This document shows, piece after piece, positions 21,560 through 33,200 of a stretch of DNA of 64,000 nt. Numbering within the stretch: position 1 is the stretch's first letter; every line of letters starts with the position of its first letter. The notes beneath the pieces were generated by a model that saw nothing but the letters and a program-made list of their open reading frames with translations, did not search any database and was not told the origin of the DNA. The stretch spans positions 32,574,418-32,638,417 of the forward strand of contig CM061132.1 of NCBI GenBank assembly GCA_030789695.1. Direction: 5' to 3'. A program made the translations under genes and the position numbers. This stretch comes from Scilla litardierei. Lineage: Eukaryota; Streptophyta; Magnoliopsida; Asparagales; Asparagaceae.

Positions 21560-23446
21560 AAAAGGAAATAAGAAATAAAATACAAAAGATTAGGGCTTAG
21601 GGCTCGCCACTAGGACCGTTGGATGTCGACGCTATGTTAGGACTCTTACGTTGTATTGGTTTTATTGGGGATTTGTAGCATCTAGGAAGTGAATTCATGC
21701 GTCTGGGCATCATGAATCTAATGTATCACATTAACCCTGCTCTCGCGATAGGTGCATACGATACGTGTATTAAGGATCTACAAAGTTCTCACCACTCTCG
21801 TGGTTCGAACGCTCTCAACTCGTACCACTCTCGTGGGTTAGTGCTTCGAGGTAGTTTGGTGGCTCTTATTGACGCAATGGCGGTAGCCGTCAATTAGTGA
21901 TATAGTTCGTCGGTGGATCCCATCAAGGCACGAGCCGGGCATGGTCACGTGCCTCGGTTGAATCACTAACACCCTAATTAAATCCGTAGGATACTCCTTA
22001 AGCTAATTGATTCCACCGACCGTGGGCACGATCTCAGTACGAGTTCTCCTAGGGATTTTACTAGATCAACCAAAATACAACCCCATTTATATCAAATGCA
22101 CCATAAAAATCCCAACTTTACATCTAAATCCTAAAATCTTAGGACTAATCCCTTAGCCTTAGAAAAGGTTATTCAAGCATAGCAATAGCAATAGATATTA
22201 GAACGCACAAAGATTTCATTGTGCATCAAAAAAGGGATAAACAATAAGAAATCACAAAGAAATAATAATAGAATTAAAAAGGGCAAAAGTACTTATCTTG
22301 GTACAAAGGAAGGGCCTAGGGCATAGCCAAACTACCCAAAAGATCGTCGCCGAAAAACCCTAAAAAGATCTAAAAACTCTTCTCTAAAAAGTATACAAAA
22401 AGTCTCTCAAAAACTATCTAAAAATCTCTCTAAATCTCCCCAAAAGTCTGTATCGAGAGCTCTCCTGTGACGGCTGCCAAAATCCCCCCTCCAAAAACCT
22501 CCTGAAACAAAAACCGAAAATATCCCTTCAAAACGTCCCCAGAATTCGGGCCTGGGGCCCACGGCGACTCGGTCCGAGTAGGAAGCTGCTCGGTCGGCCG
22601 TCCGGTCCGAGCAAATGTACTGCTCGACCGAGCATGACAATAAATCGCCCTCGTCAAAATTCGTCGCTCTGTCTGCTCGAACCGAGTAGGGTCTGCTCGG
22701 TCCAAGTAGGTAGCTGCTCGGTCGAGTACGTCAGTGAGTCGGCCTCCTTCAAAAATTGTCGCTCTGTCTACACGGCCCGAGCAGGCACTGCTCGGTCGAG
22801 TAGGAGGTTGCTCAGACCGAGCAACCAACTGATCGGTCGAGTAGTGGTTGAACAGCAGATTCTGACAAATTTCAGCACAGTTTTCACCCTGCTCGGTCGA
22901 GTAGAGTGCTCTGCTCGGTCGAGTATGTGTCAAACAGATTTCAGCAGAATTTCAGCACTGCAGCATCATCTTGAATAAATTCTCCAGGGCTCATCTGACC
23001 TCTGATTAGTGCGTTCTTGGTGGCGTTGGAACCGTCTTGAAGTATACTATCTAGAAAAAATATCAGAAAAATAGTGAAAAATCGCAGGTGATAGAATATT
23101 TGGAAATAGTGCACAGCTGTCCTGTTTCCAGCACTTCGGGTAGCTCGATTCCTTCGCTGCATCATCGCTCGATCGAGCGACATTCTCTCTTACCCCTTCC
23201 TTGCTCCAGTAATCTTCTTTGGCACCTCAAGCATGTCATCATGAGTCTCATTGGTGCTCTCACGTCGCCGATCGTCTTATTGACTCTAAATTGCTCCATT
23301 ATCGCTCCAAATCCCTGAAATGGACATAAACGCTTCGAAAGTCATATTATTCCAAATAATAGCGTAACAGCGTATGAAATATGTAAATGAGCAATCATTT
23401 TGACGTGTAATCAAATAGATAAAATGTGGAATATAATGACACATCA
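21560..23446 (-). repeat. Truncated LTR related to families C and D (C2)
   Basis: Shares ordered blocks with LTR C (cgacgcaatggcggtagccgtcaa, gcacgagccgggcatggtcac) and with solo LTR D (caccactagg...ttgga/ggatgtc). About 200 bases at the low-coordinate end are missing; the junction is near 21550. An array of gctcggtcgag-type motifs lies at 22560-22925. It ends acacatca at 23446, followed by a polypurine tract (23447-23461), so it is the 3' LTR of the region to its right. Confidence 0.7.
22560..22925. repeat. Array of gctcggtcgag semi-palindromes in LTR C2
   Basis: About a dozen copies of ctcggtcgagtag, ctcggtccgag and the inverted gctcgaccgag within 370 bases, spaced irregularly. Comparable arrays are in LTR C (27985-28315) and LTR D (48860-49275). 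Confidence 0.8.
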
Positions 23447-25004
23447 AAATCCCCCAAGCTTACCTCTTACTCGTTCTCAAGGAAGACTAGTAAGAAGCTA
23501 ACACGAGAGAGGGATACAATGGATACGTGAGGCGGTGGTGTGTAATGGAGACAATGGGTTCAATCTCAAATTTAGAAAATACAAGATCCCAAGGCATGCA
23601 AGATCTCGTGAACACACGTCAATATGAATTTAGAACACATATACATAACAAATACTTAAGCCTCGCTCAAATTAAAATAACGTGGATTTCAATAAATAAA
23701 ATGAACTTGATAAGCAATAAAAAGAGATCAAAGTTATATCATATCATAGTTTATCATGCAATATACTAAGTTCACACAAATGAACCCAATGTCGACAACT
23801 CATTCTCTAAGCAGTATAATAAGTCATGATCAAACATTTGCAAGCATGCGTGGTATTTTGTTATACTTCATGGGATGAATTTAGCAAATTCAATCAAGGT
23901 AAGGCATCACCACACTACGACCATTTCAAGACTCCTAGAATCCATCAACTTTGCCATGTCTTTGTTTTATATAGAAATGGAGATAAGGATACGAGATTTT
24001 TGTAGTTTTATATTATTTTTTGGCTATATGAATATTTCATATGCATTTTTCTTTCTTTGTATACACGAGATAACTCAATATATACAAGAAGCGGCCTATG
24101 CATCCCAGACCAGACGGTCTTAGGGCATTAGGTTACGAAGAATCCCTATGGCCTTTTATTCAGGATTTTTGTTCGATTTTTGCATTTTTGGGATTTTTGC
24201 AAACTCACGTAAACGCGATGGAATGCAAAATATGATCAAAGATCATTTATTGGCTATTCACAAAAGAAAAAGAAAAAGCATAGAATCTAGACATGGCTCG
24301 GTTTCAGGAATCCTAATCGTCACTACTTTGGTTGTCGTGGGGTTATCCTATCTCTTTTGGATCACTAAACATCCATGAAGCAATAGAATTATCAAGCAAA
24401 TCACGCAGGAGTCAAATAATTTTCAGATTTGAGTCATTTATTTTTAGCTTAACTATTTCGAGAGTGTGGTTGTGAAACTATGGATTCAACTATGAAAAAG
24501 CATATTAACAAAGATACACTAATCAAGGAATCGAACTCTAACCTAACAGATATCAAAGTTCATAAAAAAATAAATCCACGATATTTCAAAGAAAATAAAG
24601 CATATTGTCCTCAAGCTTAAAATAGAAGTGGACATGGTTCAAATGGAAATTTCGAAATGTGCTTCACGATGAAGCAAAAGTGCGTGCACTATGCACTCCC
24701 CCAAGATTAAACATCACATTGTCCTCAATGTGTGTATGATATAAATAGAGGACAACAACAAGATGGTGGGCCACTCAACAAAATAATTTCTCTCCCCCAA
24801 GCTTAAACATCACATAAAAATTGGGGGGAGATGCAAAATAATCGCCAAAATATAAAGGTGGGCATGGATAATAGATAGTGGGTTGGGTGCAAAAGATAAT
24901 TGAGCCATCAAATGGGGTGAATTTATTAAACTAAAAAAACATATAAAATCCTATACGGTCCTCTCGCTGCCGAGAGGATTCGTGATTATTTAAAGCATAA
25001 AATA
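23447..25004 (-). other. Non-coding 3' internal region of a non-autonomous Athila-like element
   Basis: No coding region recognised. Polypurine-like tracts (minus-strand CTTGGGGGAG type) occur at 23447-23461 beside the LTR and again inside, at 24696-24712 and 24792-24804. One of these is followed by the semi-palindrome cattgtcctcaatgtg. Element E has a similar layout. Confidence 0.6.
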
Positions 25005-26381
25005 CTACACTACTAGATTGGTACCACCTGTAGCAAAAGGCGGATCCAGAATCTTTGCCGGTACAGGCAGCTGCTCTATCTGCACTTTCTGTGGCTCCGC
25101 CAGGTGCGTATCTCCACGGGCTCCTTCAGATTCCAGCAATGCGGCTCTCAGCATCTCCTCAAGGACTCCACATGTATCCTGCAAGAGATGAGTCGCATCA
25201 ATCTGATGTGGATAATATTCCCCCAAAATAAATGTATTCCAAAGAGGGTCATCAACATAAGTAATTAAATTTAAGCATGGTTGACAACACTTCCCTGGAA
25301 ATAAATCTCTATGCTCGTGCACCACGTCGATCAACTTCTCGTTGTTTTCCTCTGGTTCCTCAGGTAACTCTGGCATAATAGAGTGGGTCTCGTCAGGATG
25401 CTCCTCATCATCATCATCAGACTCATCCAAGCGCACCTCCTGATCATATTCAACAGCATCCATGTGTGCTAACTCTTCGCTCTCCTCCTCGTATACGTCC
25501 CATTTTACCTCTTGATCATATGTATGTGTATCCTGCAAAAGGTGTAATGAGTCATCGAAATCTGAATCATAATAAACATCATACACGGGAGGGGAATCAA
25601 ATGTAAAGGGCGAGGGATTGAAGAGATCTCCCTGAAGGGGAGCGGTAAGCTCTGGTGGGTGGTCCTCAAAGTCAGTGGAAGGACGAGGTGGCTGTAGAAG
25701 CTCTGAAGGAGGAGGGTGATGCTCGGGATCCTCATGAATGGCTGTGTCCTCGTCCCGACGCACGACCTCCTCGGTGAAAGTCTCTGGCTCCGCATGCAAT
25801 ATGTAAAATAAATATAGCTAGGCCTCCTCACGATGCACTGCTTCGGCCTCCTCCTCAGGTTCCTCTGGTATGGTAGGCAAAGTGAATTTCATCTTCTCCT
25901 TTCTACGCCTATGTCTTCGTTTCGGTCCTGGAACTCGAGGCACCTGATTGCATGGCTTGGCTCTCTCAATAGTAGGTGCAGGTGGCTCTATGGGCTCCTG
26001 TATCTCGGCCACGGTATAAAAGTGGGTCTTGTGCCCCTCAACTAGAGCGCAGACTCCATCATCAATTGTGCCTATGGAAGAGATACGATGAGTAATAAAC
26101 TTGTGAAATCCATCCTCAAAAGGGTTACCTGCCGTTATCGTTAATGGACCGGTGCATCGAACTGCGTCCACGATGCTTCTCAATAGGTCCATATATGTGT
26201 CCTCCTCTGACAGCTCAGATGTCTCTATTTGTGGAGTGTTAATGGTGTAAAGGTGGATATGATCACCTTCAAGTGAAGCATACACTCCATCTATGATAGT
26301 ACTTGCATCAAAGACATTAGCCATAATAAAATCGATGAATGCTTGGTCGGATGGTTTACCTACCGTAACGGTTAGCATCAT
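25005..26381 (-). pseudogene. Uncharacterised acidic ORF with a duplicated module, non-autonomous Athila-like element
   Basis: About 458 codons in one frame, interrupted by a single TAG at 25818-25820. I do not recognise the protein. The N-terminal part holds two copies of a module of about 45 residues: one starts LTVTVGKPSDQAFIDFI and ends EGDHIHLYT, the other starts LTITAGNPFEDGFHKFI and ends EGHKTHFYT. About 20 of 45 positions are identical by eye, including IDDGV/IIDGV and EG. A basic stretch (GPKRRHRRRKEK) follows. The rest is rich in Asp/Glu/Pro, with YDQEV repeated, and a more ordered end (CCQPCLNLITYVDDPLWNTF, HLLQDTCGVLEEMLRAALLE). It overlaps the end of the gag-like fragment to its right in a different frame. 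It replaces pol and may be an accessory protein; no function is implied. Confidence 0.6.
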
Positions 26382-26640
26382 CTATCATTTGCTCCAAGGT
26401 TGCTGCCAACTGCAGATCACTGAACTTTCCCACTTGCATCCCCTTCATAAACTCATGTGAGGGTCCCTTTAGTCTTCCAGCAAAGATATCAAATAGCCTG
26501 GAACCATCCCACTCATGGTCTGACTCCGTATGGAACATCCCTAACATTCTTTCAAACTTACACAATGCTTCTCTGAAGGACTCTCCATTAGCCTTATAGA
26601 ATGTAGCGAGGTATATATAGGATCATATAGAACCCGGTCG
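26356..26640 (-). pseudogene. Gag-like fragment upstream of the duplicated-module ORF
   Basis: The minus strand reads ANGESFREALCKFERMLGMF, then SRLFDIFAGRLKGPSHEFM and QLAATLEQMIDDANRYGR. The order resembles the middle of an Athila Gag (ESLYEAWERFK..., FYNGL..., EEA...LIEEMA). An upstream stop lies near 26630. The reading frame passes out of phase into the next ORF within about 25 bases, so either a frameshift or an overlap is involved. Confidence 0.5.
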
Positions 26641-26869
26641 CATCTTTGGAAGCACCATCGCTGCATCAACTGTACCTATCAAGCAAGGTAAACAACCTGG
26701 AAAAGACGTCAGTGGTACAAATAGAGATAAAGATAATAGTAATAGCAGGTGGCGGGAAAAAAATCTCTCCAATTTATTTTAATTAATTATTTATTTATTT
26801 ATTTATTTATGTTTTTTAATGCAATCTAATCAACCTAATTGTGGTAAATAGATAATATGGCAGAACGCC

Positions 26870-26886
26870 TCCCCGGCAACGTCGCC
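26870..26886 (-). other. Primer-binding site of the right family-C element
   Basis: The minus strand reads TGGCGACGTTGCCGGGG, nine bases from the LTR C end at 26896. It differs in a few bases from the left element's site. Confidence 0.75.
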
Positions 26887-26895
26887 AAAAAAACT

Positions 26896-28629
26896 TGACG
26901 CACCCGAAACCTACACTTAGATTCCACCAGGCGGTGTCACAATCTCCAGGCGTGGTATGGCCCCTAGGCTTCAATTCCGGGCTCAATCCGCAAGCGGGCG
27001 GTGTCGAGTTATATTATAAATGATATCGAATCCAACAAGGACGGTGATAGTGTATATGGATTCTCAGTTTACTTCTAAATCTCGAAGTGAGATAGCTATC
27101 GGGTTGAAAGAGTTGTTTGGGGTGTTGTTGTTGTTTTACTAATAAAAAGGACTAGTGCATTAGGGATCACCACTAAGATCTTCGGGGGTCGACGTTAGAA
27201 TAGAATCCTCACGTTGCATTAGGGTTAGGGGATAAATCTCACAATTAGCACCACTCTCGTGGGTTAGAATTGTGAGGTTTTCGGTAGCTCTTGTTGACGC
27301 AATGGCGATAGCCGTCAACGTAGCGGTATAGTTCGTCGATGAATCCCCTCAAGGCACGAGCCGGGCATGGTCACGAGCCTTGGTTGGATCCACCGATTTC
27401 CCTATTCGGATCCCATAGATACCCCTTAAGCACATTAATTCCACATACCGTGGACACGATCTCAGTACGGGTTATCTAGGGATTCGGTATGATCGGCCGA
27501 AATACTTCCCTAAATTCCTAATTCAATGTGGAGATTCAGATCTACATCTTCCCCCTAGGATAGTAGGGCTAACCCATCAACCCTAGAGAGATCTACTCAC
27601 ACATGACACTATTCACGAATAAAAACATCATTTTTAGGAATGAAGACATCATAGCAATCAAAAGAATAAAAGTAGACGACTTACATCGGGAGATAGATAA
27701 GAATTGCAATTTATAGATCTAAGAAAAATTCCAGATTCCCAAGCACAAGAGCAATCGAGAACAAAAGTCACAATCCGAACGTTTAGATCCAATCTCTTTT
27801 AACAAAAATTAATCTAAAAACTATCTCTCCAAAATCGCCTAAGCTCCGCTCTCAAAAACTATTCAAAAACTCTCCAAAATGAGTCGTCTCCCTCGCTGTC
27901 GCGAGCTCCCAGCCTTCAGTCCCTAAGATAACGCAAGTGACGGTTTTAGCGAATCTTTCCAAAAATGGCCCTGGCATCGCCGACTGAGTAGGCTGCTAGG
28001 TCGAGCAGTGTGTTGCTCGGTCCACTGCTCGGACCGAGCAGCTGAACTGCTCGACCGAGCTTGACAGGGAATTGAAATTCTCTAGAATCCTCGCTCTGCC
28101 TGCACGGGCTGAGTCAGCTCAGCTCGGTTTGAGCAGAGGCTGACTCGGTCACTGAAGATTTGCACGGGCCGTGCGTTGGAATTGCTTCAGCTTTGAAATT
28201 TGACGCTGCTCGACCGAGCAGAAGAACTGCTCGGTCCGAGCCATCCACGTATCTGCCCCTTTCTTGCATTTGAAGCTGCTCAGTCCGAGCATCTAAACTG
28301 CTCGACCGAGCAGTCTGGAAAACATTCTCCAGGAGCTGCTGAAGGCTCCTCTCTCTCCTATGCTCTCTCTCTCTTCTCCTCCAATGGCTCCAAAGGTGTG
28401 GCGAACTCCTAAGGGCTCCACCAATGAGCTCACGGGCATGTCGGATGTGTCCTTACCCAAGTAGGGTCCCAAATCGCTCCAAAATCCCTGAAAACTCATA
28501 AAACACTACGAAACTCGAATATAACATCAGAAACGCGATATCGTAGTAAAATATGGGATTTGGATGCAAAAATGATATGGAATGCAATGAAATGATGATA
28601 TGAAAATAGTGGAACATATGGACACATCA
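26896..28629 (-). repeat. LTR C, right copy (5' LTR of the non-autonomous element)
   Basis: TGACGCACCC...GACACATCA, 1734 bases. It matches the left copy, except that it has an extra stretch of about 500 bases (27830-28350) containing the gctcggtcgag motif array. A TATA-like TATAAATTG is on the minus strand near 27706-27714. No TSD can be paired because the left LTR is shared with another internal region. Confidence 0.85.
27985..28315. repeat. Array of gctcggtcgag semi-palindromes in LTR C
   Basis: About nine motif copies in both orientations (gctcggaccgagcag, ctgctcgaccgagc, gctcggtccgagc), upstream of the TATA-like box on the sense strand. Confidence 0.8.
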
Positions 28630-28800
28630 ATACACTAGCAACGAGCTACAGAAAAATTCAAAGCATGTTGATACATTGTCAATGAGCTACAAAACATATA
28701 TCATAGTGATCTGATACACATATACACTTACAAAGTGAAATGAGACAAACATATCACACTTACTAATACAAAATCACCCACACCGTGTCAGGGCTTTACA

Positions 28801-31800
28801 AAAGGGGTTCCTTTACAAAAAATACCCAGTCATGGTTTTACAAAAGAAGTCATGATCCACTTCTCCCCTAACTTCCTCTAACTTGCAATTGAAACTTATA
28901 GACATGTCCTTTACTATTTTTATATATGAACATTTTTGTTGAATAAAACCATATTGTGTACTGAAGCTACTGGAGTCTGTACTGCTTCCTTAGTGTCCTC
29001 TAAAATTGTGGATTTTGGCCTCCTTCTCTACTCCCCCTCTAAAATTCTGTAGACAGCCCTTCTTCTATATGGCCTTTGAACATCTGGAGTCTGAAATTGA
29101 TGAGATGACTTTTTCTTCTTCTTAGTTCCATGTCTGTATGCTGCTGCAGACCCATGTGGTTGAGTGTGCTGTAAAAATTTAACAGAAATTGAGTTATTAG
29201 AAGATCATTAATTGGAGCTATAAAGAGACAAATTGAACATTAATGAAATAAAATATTGATTCAGATATGAAAAGATATGATCATTAATTGGAGCTGTACG
29301 GAGACAAATTGAGCATTTCTAGGATCTTGATGCTATGACACAGTGCTAGCACTGCCTGCTTGTGAATTTCCTTTAGCATTGCTTGGAGCATGCTGATATG
29401 GCACTCTGCTATCAAATGGACTTTGGAAATTGCTTGGACATTACTGTATGCTTGGCTATATAAACATAAACATTGTTTCCATCTCTACTAGTTGCACTCA
29501 ACAACACTCCCCCAATTTCTGTCTTCAGAAAGGCACCATTTAGGCATATGAAAGTCCTACATCCTGCCTTGAATCCATTAACTTGACATGGATATGTGAT
29601 GAATATTCCATCAATAAAGGCACATCCTCCTTATCACTTGTCCTTGTTCTTATCTTGCAGTATGTCTTAGGGTTCCTCTCCAACACCACATGTGAATAGT
29701 TTCAAAGCTCTATGAACTGCTTCTTATATCATCCTGCAATATATTTGCTTGCAAATCTCCTAACCCTCCATAGCTTAGAATCTTTCTTTACATCAACTCC
29801 AAATTCCATACTCAATAAGTTCCTTATTATTGAGATTGGTAATTGGGTTTGATCTCTAAAGTACTCCAAATATTTCTTCGCAATCCAATGAGAGGTCACT
29901 TGATTATTGCTTCTAACAACATGGCAGTCTATATGTGTTGTTAGCTTCTTCACTACCCACTTCCCTCTGTTCCTATCCCAAGAAACTGCACATACCAAAC
30001 CACACCTATTAATGCAATATACCCTTATTCTCCCTCCTTCATTCTTCTTAAATTTAAGTCGTAGTCATTCCTAATGGCATGCTCTCTCAACATCTCCCTA
30101 AATTTTACATGGGTCGCAAACTTCATTCCTTCTTCCAAGTGAGGGTTGGCCATATCAATCCAAGGACAATGCTGTCTCCCTCTCTGGCCTTGCTCATCAT
30201 CGCTGCCATGCAAACTCCTAATCGTATCTGAATCATCAGAATCTGTAGCCCATTCAATCAGAGGTTTGCATTCAGGACCAGCAATCGCATGCATTCCACC
30301 AGGACTTATCATTCTTATTGTAATTCTGCATGTCTACCCAGATGTGACATCCCCATCATTGTCAGCCCCATCACTGTCATCCCCGTCTTCACTGATGCTT
30401 TCTTTACCATATGCATCATTAGAACTAGGCTGATACTCAAGATCAGATTCACCATCGCTACTGTTTTGTACTTCAGGTTCATGAGCTTCATGTTGTTGCT
30501 CATCCTCATCATAATGATGCACTGTCTACTCATGCTGCAGGATTACTGTCTGCTCATGTTCACGTTGTTACTCATCCTCCTCATGTTGATGCATTGATGA
30601 ATGATCATGTAGCTAATCTATCTGCTTAATTGGCTCCTCTCTGTACTCAATTGGCTGCTCTGTCTGTTGATGTTGCTGCAAGAACATTGCACACTGCTCA
30701 TATTACTGCTCTGCCTGATCAATTGTCTCCTCTGCATGCTCAATTGGCTCCTTAATTGGCTCCTCACACTGCTCATATTACTGCTCTGCCTGATCAATTG
30801 TCTACTCTCTATGCTTAATTAGCTCCTTAATTGACTCCTCCATTGGCTCATCATTTGTCTCCTTATTTGTCTCCTCGTTTCTCTCAAATGTTGCAGTCTC
30901 ACTTTGCTCCTTCGTATTCTCATGCATTAGCACAGTTGATGGATAGCTAGAATTCACCTCCACAGACTCAACATCTTCATCAGCTGTGTCTGCATCTGCT
31001 GAATCACACGCTTATAATGTCACGTTCAAAAGGATATTGCCTTCTAACGGCAACTCATCACATTCATGTGCAACATACAAATCCACAATCCTACTACCAT
31101 GCATGTTCAATATTGCTGATGCCTTCTCATCATTATCTATTTACATGCACTAATTAAACTATTTTCTCCTTGGTTTGTAGTATAAGAAGAAACAACCTTT
31201 ATAACCTAGGCCCTTGATAAGCATACATAAATTCTCCATGTTTAACAACCCTGCAACACAATCTTTGAACACAGTCTCCTCACCACCAACATAATACGCA
31301 TCTGCCCCCCTTTTTAGCAAGCCCCCATGATGAACCTTCAACTTTACTTTGTGGCTTTGTAAATTACAGTACACACATTATCCCTTCTCCCATTGCCTCG
31401 TCTCAAGTGTATATCGCATGTAAAATTGTAAAGAAAACATTTTTATGAAAAATTTCAAATTACTCACCATCTTGTGCTTCTCTCGTCAAATTCTTCCTTC
31501 CAACGACAGCTTCCAATGTCAGCGTCGACCTTCAGCAATGCATGCCTTCCTCCTTCAGCTAATCCCCTCTTCCCCGGAACACAATTTTCGTTGATCCCAA
31601 ATTTTATCTTCAATCGCACTTAAAATTTAACCTTGAATCCAAATTTCTCAATTTTTCTTCGTTCCTTTAACTGCTATCAAGGGTTGTAATCCTATGCAAC
31701 CCCCTCTCATGTGTGCTGGGTCAGGGGCAAAATTGTCCATATTTTCATCGTTTACATCCGTTACCCAAAACCAACGAAAAGGTTTAGTTCTGAATGACTT

Positions 31801-31870
31801 AAACGTTCAGGGTATTAAGCTGAAAGCGGCACCAAACATTAGGGTATTTTTTTGTGAATACCCCTATTTT
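28801..31870 (-). mobile_element. Decayed Mutator-like (MULE) transposon
   Basis: Defined by a MULE transposase pseudogene on the minus strand and by a weak inverted match between 28801-28829 (ggggttcctttacaaaaaat) and the complement of about 31841-31868. No convincing 9-base TSD was found. Between the pseudogene end (about 29450) and 28830 there is non-coding DNA, with a duplicated segment of about 48 bases containing gatcattaattggagct (29203 and 29281) and a C-terminal-like Lys-rich tail near 29060-29180. The ends are uncertain. Confidence 0.55.
29450..31374 (-). pseudogene. MULE (MuDR family) transposase remnant
   Basis: Parts in order on the minus strand. An N-terminal PB1-like segment (KLKVHHGGLLKRGADAYYVG...GLGYKGCFFLYY, 31374-31159). 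An acidic linker with degenerate repeats of EETIDQAEQ-type sequence (30600-30900). The MuDR DNA-binding-type segment EGMKFATHVKFREMLREHAI (30130-30070). Then KWVVKKLTTHIDCHVVRSNN...YLEYFRD (29960-29850). The beginning of the DDE domain, GFKAGCRTFICLNGAFLK and LLSATSRDGNN, is at 29570-29470. The expected first catalytic aspartate (LDG) reads LNG at 29538-29540. The rest of the catalytic domain is missing, and several stops and frameshifts are present. No terminal gene capture seen. Confidence 0.75.
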
Positions 31871-33049
31871 ATTTTGATATGTTGGCGTTTTAAGTGAAAT
31901 GAAACTCTATTATAATATCAAATATAATCTATGTTTTATGTTATCTTTTTAAGAACATTGGATGTTTATTTTGATATTATTTTTAATATTGTTTCTTATT
32001 TATTTATGCGTCATATATTTAAAAATAGAAATAAGCCATGCACATAGTGCACGGTGCAAAAAAATCCACACAAACATGATGCGATGAATGTGCGCAACTG
32101 AAAAGGAGTGAGAAGTGTGGGTGTGTGTCGGTGTCGTCGGGGGTTAAAAGGTGCACCCAAACCAGATCAAGTGGAAAGAGTGGGTGTGAGTATGGGTATC
32201 GTCTGGGAGGTTTTTGAGATTTTTTGAGGGGTGTGTGCGAAGTTGGGTTCTTGTTTCTGGGTGGGAGGGTGTATTTGTGGGGGTTTTGGATGGACTTTGT
32301 GCTATTGTGGTGAGGTGAAGTCCTAAATAGTGTCCATAGAAAATATGACTGGGACAAAGGTGCCACGTAACTTGTGCACATAGTGCACGGAGCAAAGAAA
32401 ACCCACCATGAAGAGGATGCGATGAACGCGCGCAACCGAAAGGGAGTGAAAAATGTGGGTTTGTGTGCCAGTATCGTCGGAGAGCAAAAAGTGCAAAGTC
32501 CGGGGGTTAAAATGCAAAAAACCTTTGGGTGACAAACTTGTAAATAAGTGGTTGTTTTTTTGGGGTTTTGGGGGTGAATGGCAAACATGTAAATAAGTGA
32601 GTTTGGGGTTTTTTAGGGGATGGCAACCATGTAAATAAGTAGCTTGGGGTGAGTTTTTTGGGTGAGGTGGATGGTGGTGGAGGGGGTGAGGTGGGGGGTG
32701 GGGCCCACCTTTGTCCTAGTCATATTTTACCCTCCACCTAGGACAACTTCACCAATTGTATGTACACCTCATGATAATTAGGAAGAAATAATAGAGATAT
32801 GGTTTATTTGGATGAATTCCTATTTTCTTAGAGTTCTTGTCACAACAAATTTCTAATCTACTGTGATTCGCTTTTCTAGAATCTCTCTTTTTTGTTTAAC
32901 CAACAAAAAATTCTCGGTTTGAATTCTTTTGATTATATTGTGTTTGGCACATGCACGTGAAAAAAGGAATGGTCTATCCACAAAAACATTTGATTTTATA
33001 TTTATTTAGAATTTTTTCTATATATATTTCTTTTCAAAAAAATAGAATT
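31871..33049. other. AT-rich intergenic DNA with fold-back and tandem repeats
   Basis: No gene supported. A segment of about 100 bases starting gcacatagtgcacgg occurs twice in direct orientation (32038-32140 and 32374-32476, roughly three quarters identical by eye). A unit of about 45 bases containing catgtaaataagt occurs three times at 32527-32650. An inverted repeat is listed separately. 33000-33049 is the flank of element H. Confidence 0.55.
32312..32753. mobile_element. Fold-back (MITE-like) inverted-repeat element
   Basis: aaaatatgactgggacaaag at about 32339-32358 is repeated inverted at 32706-32728 (cacctttgtcctagtcatat). The match extends outward, with gaps, to ggtgaagt at 32314 and its complement at 32745-32753, giving arms of about 45 bases around an interior of about 350 bases. 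No coding potential and no clear TSD. Confidence 0.5.
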
Positions 33050-33200
33050 TGTTATGAAGAATCAACTCTGGGGGGAAGACACCAGTCCTTTATTTATAAT
33101 ATATGGATAAGCGTATATGGATGAGATACAATGATATGATATTATCCTATGGATAAGATATATCCCCAATATAAAATCCCATCATTATCCGTTTACAACA
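33050..33200 (-). repeat. Element H 3' LTR
   Basis: tgttatgaagaatcaactct...gtttacaaca, 151 bases. The polypurine tract AGGGGGAG (minus strand) abuts it at 33201-33208. The 5' LTR copy is shorter by about 44 bases. Confidence 0.88.

Noticed and set aside
28801..31870. MULE carrying a captured host gene (Pack-MULE)
   Set aside because: All recognisable coding pieces belong to the transposase itself, and the terminal repeats are weak.
32019..32588. 189-codon minus-strand ORF
   Set aside because: Made from a diverged direct duplication of His/Pro/Ser-rich low-complexity sequence, with no domain.
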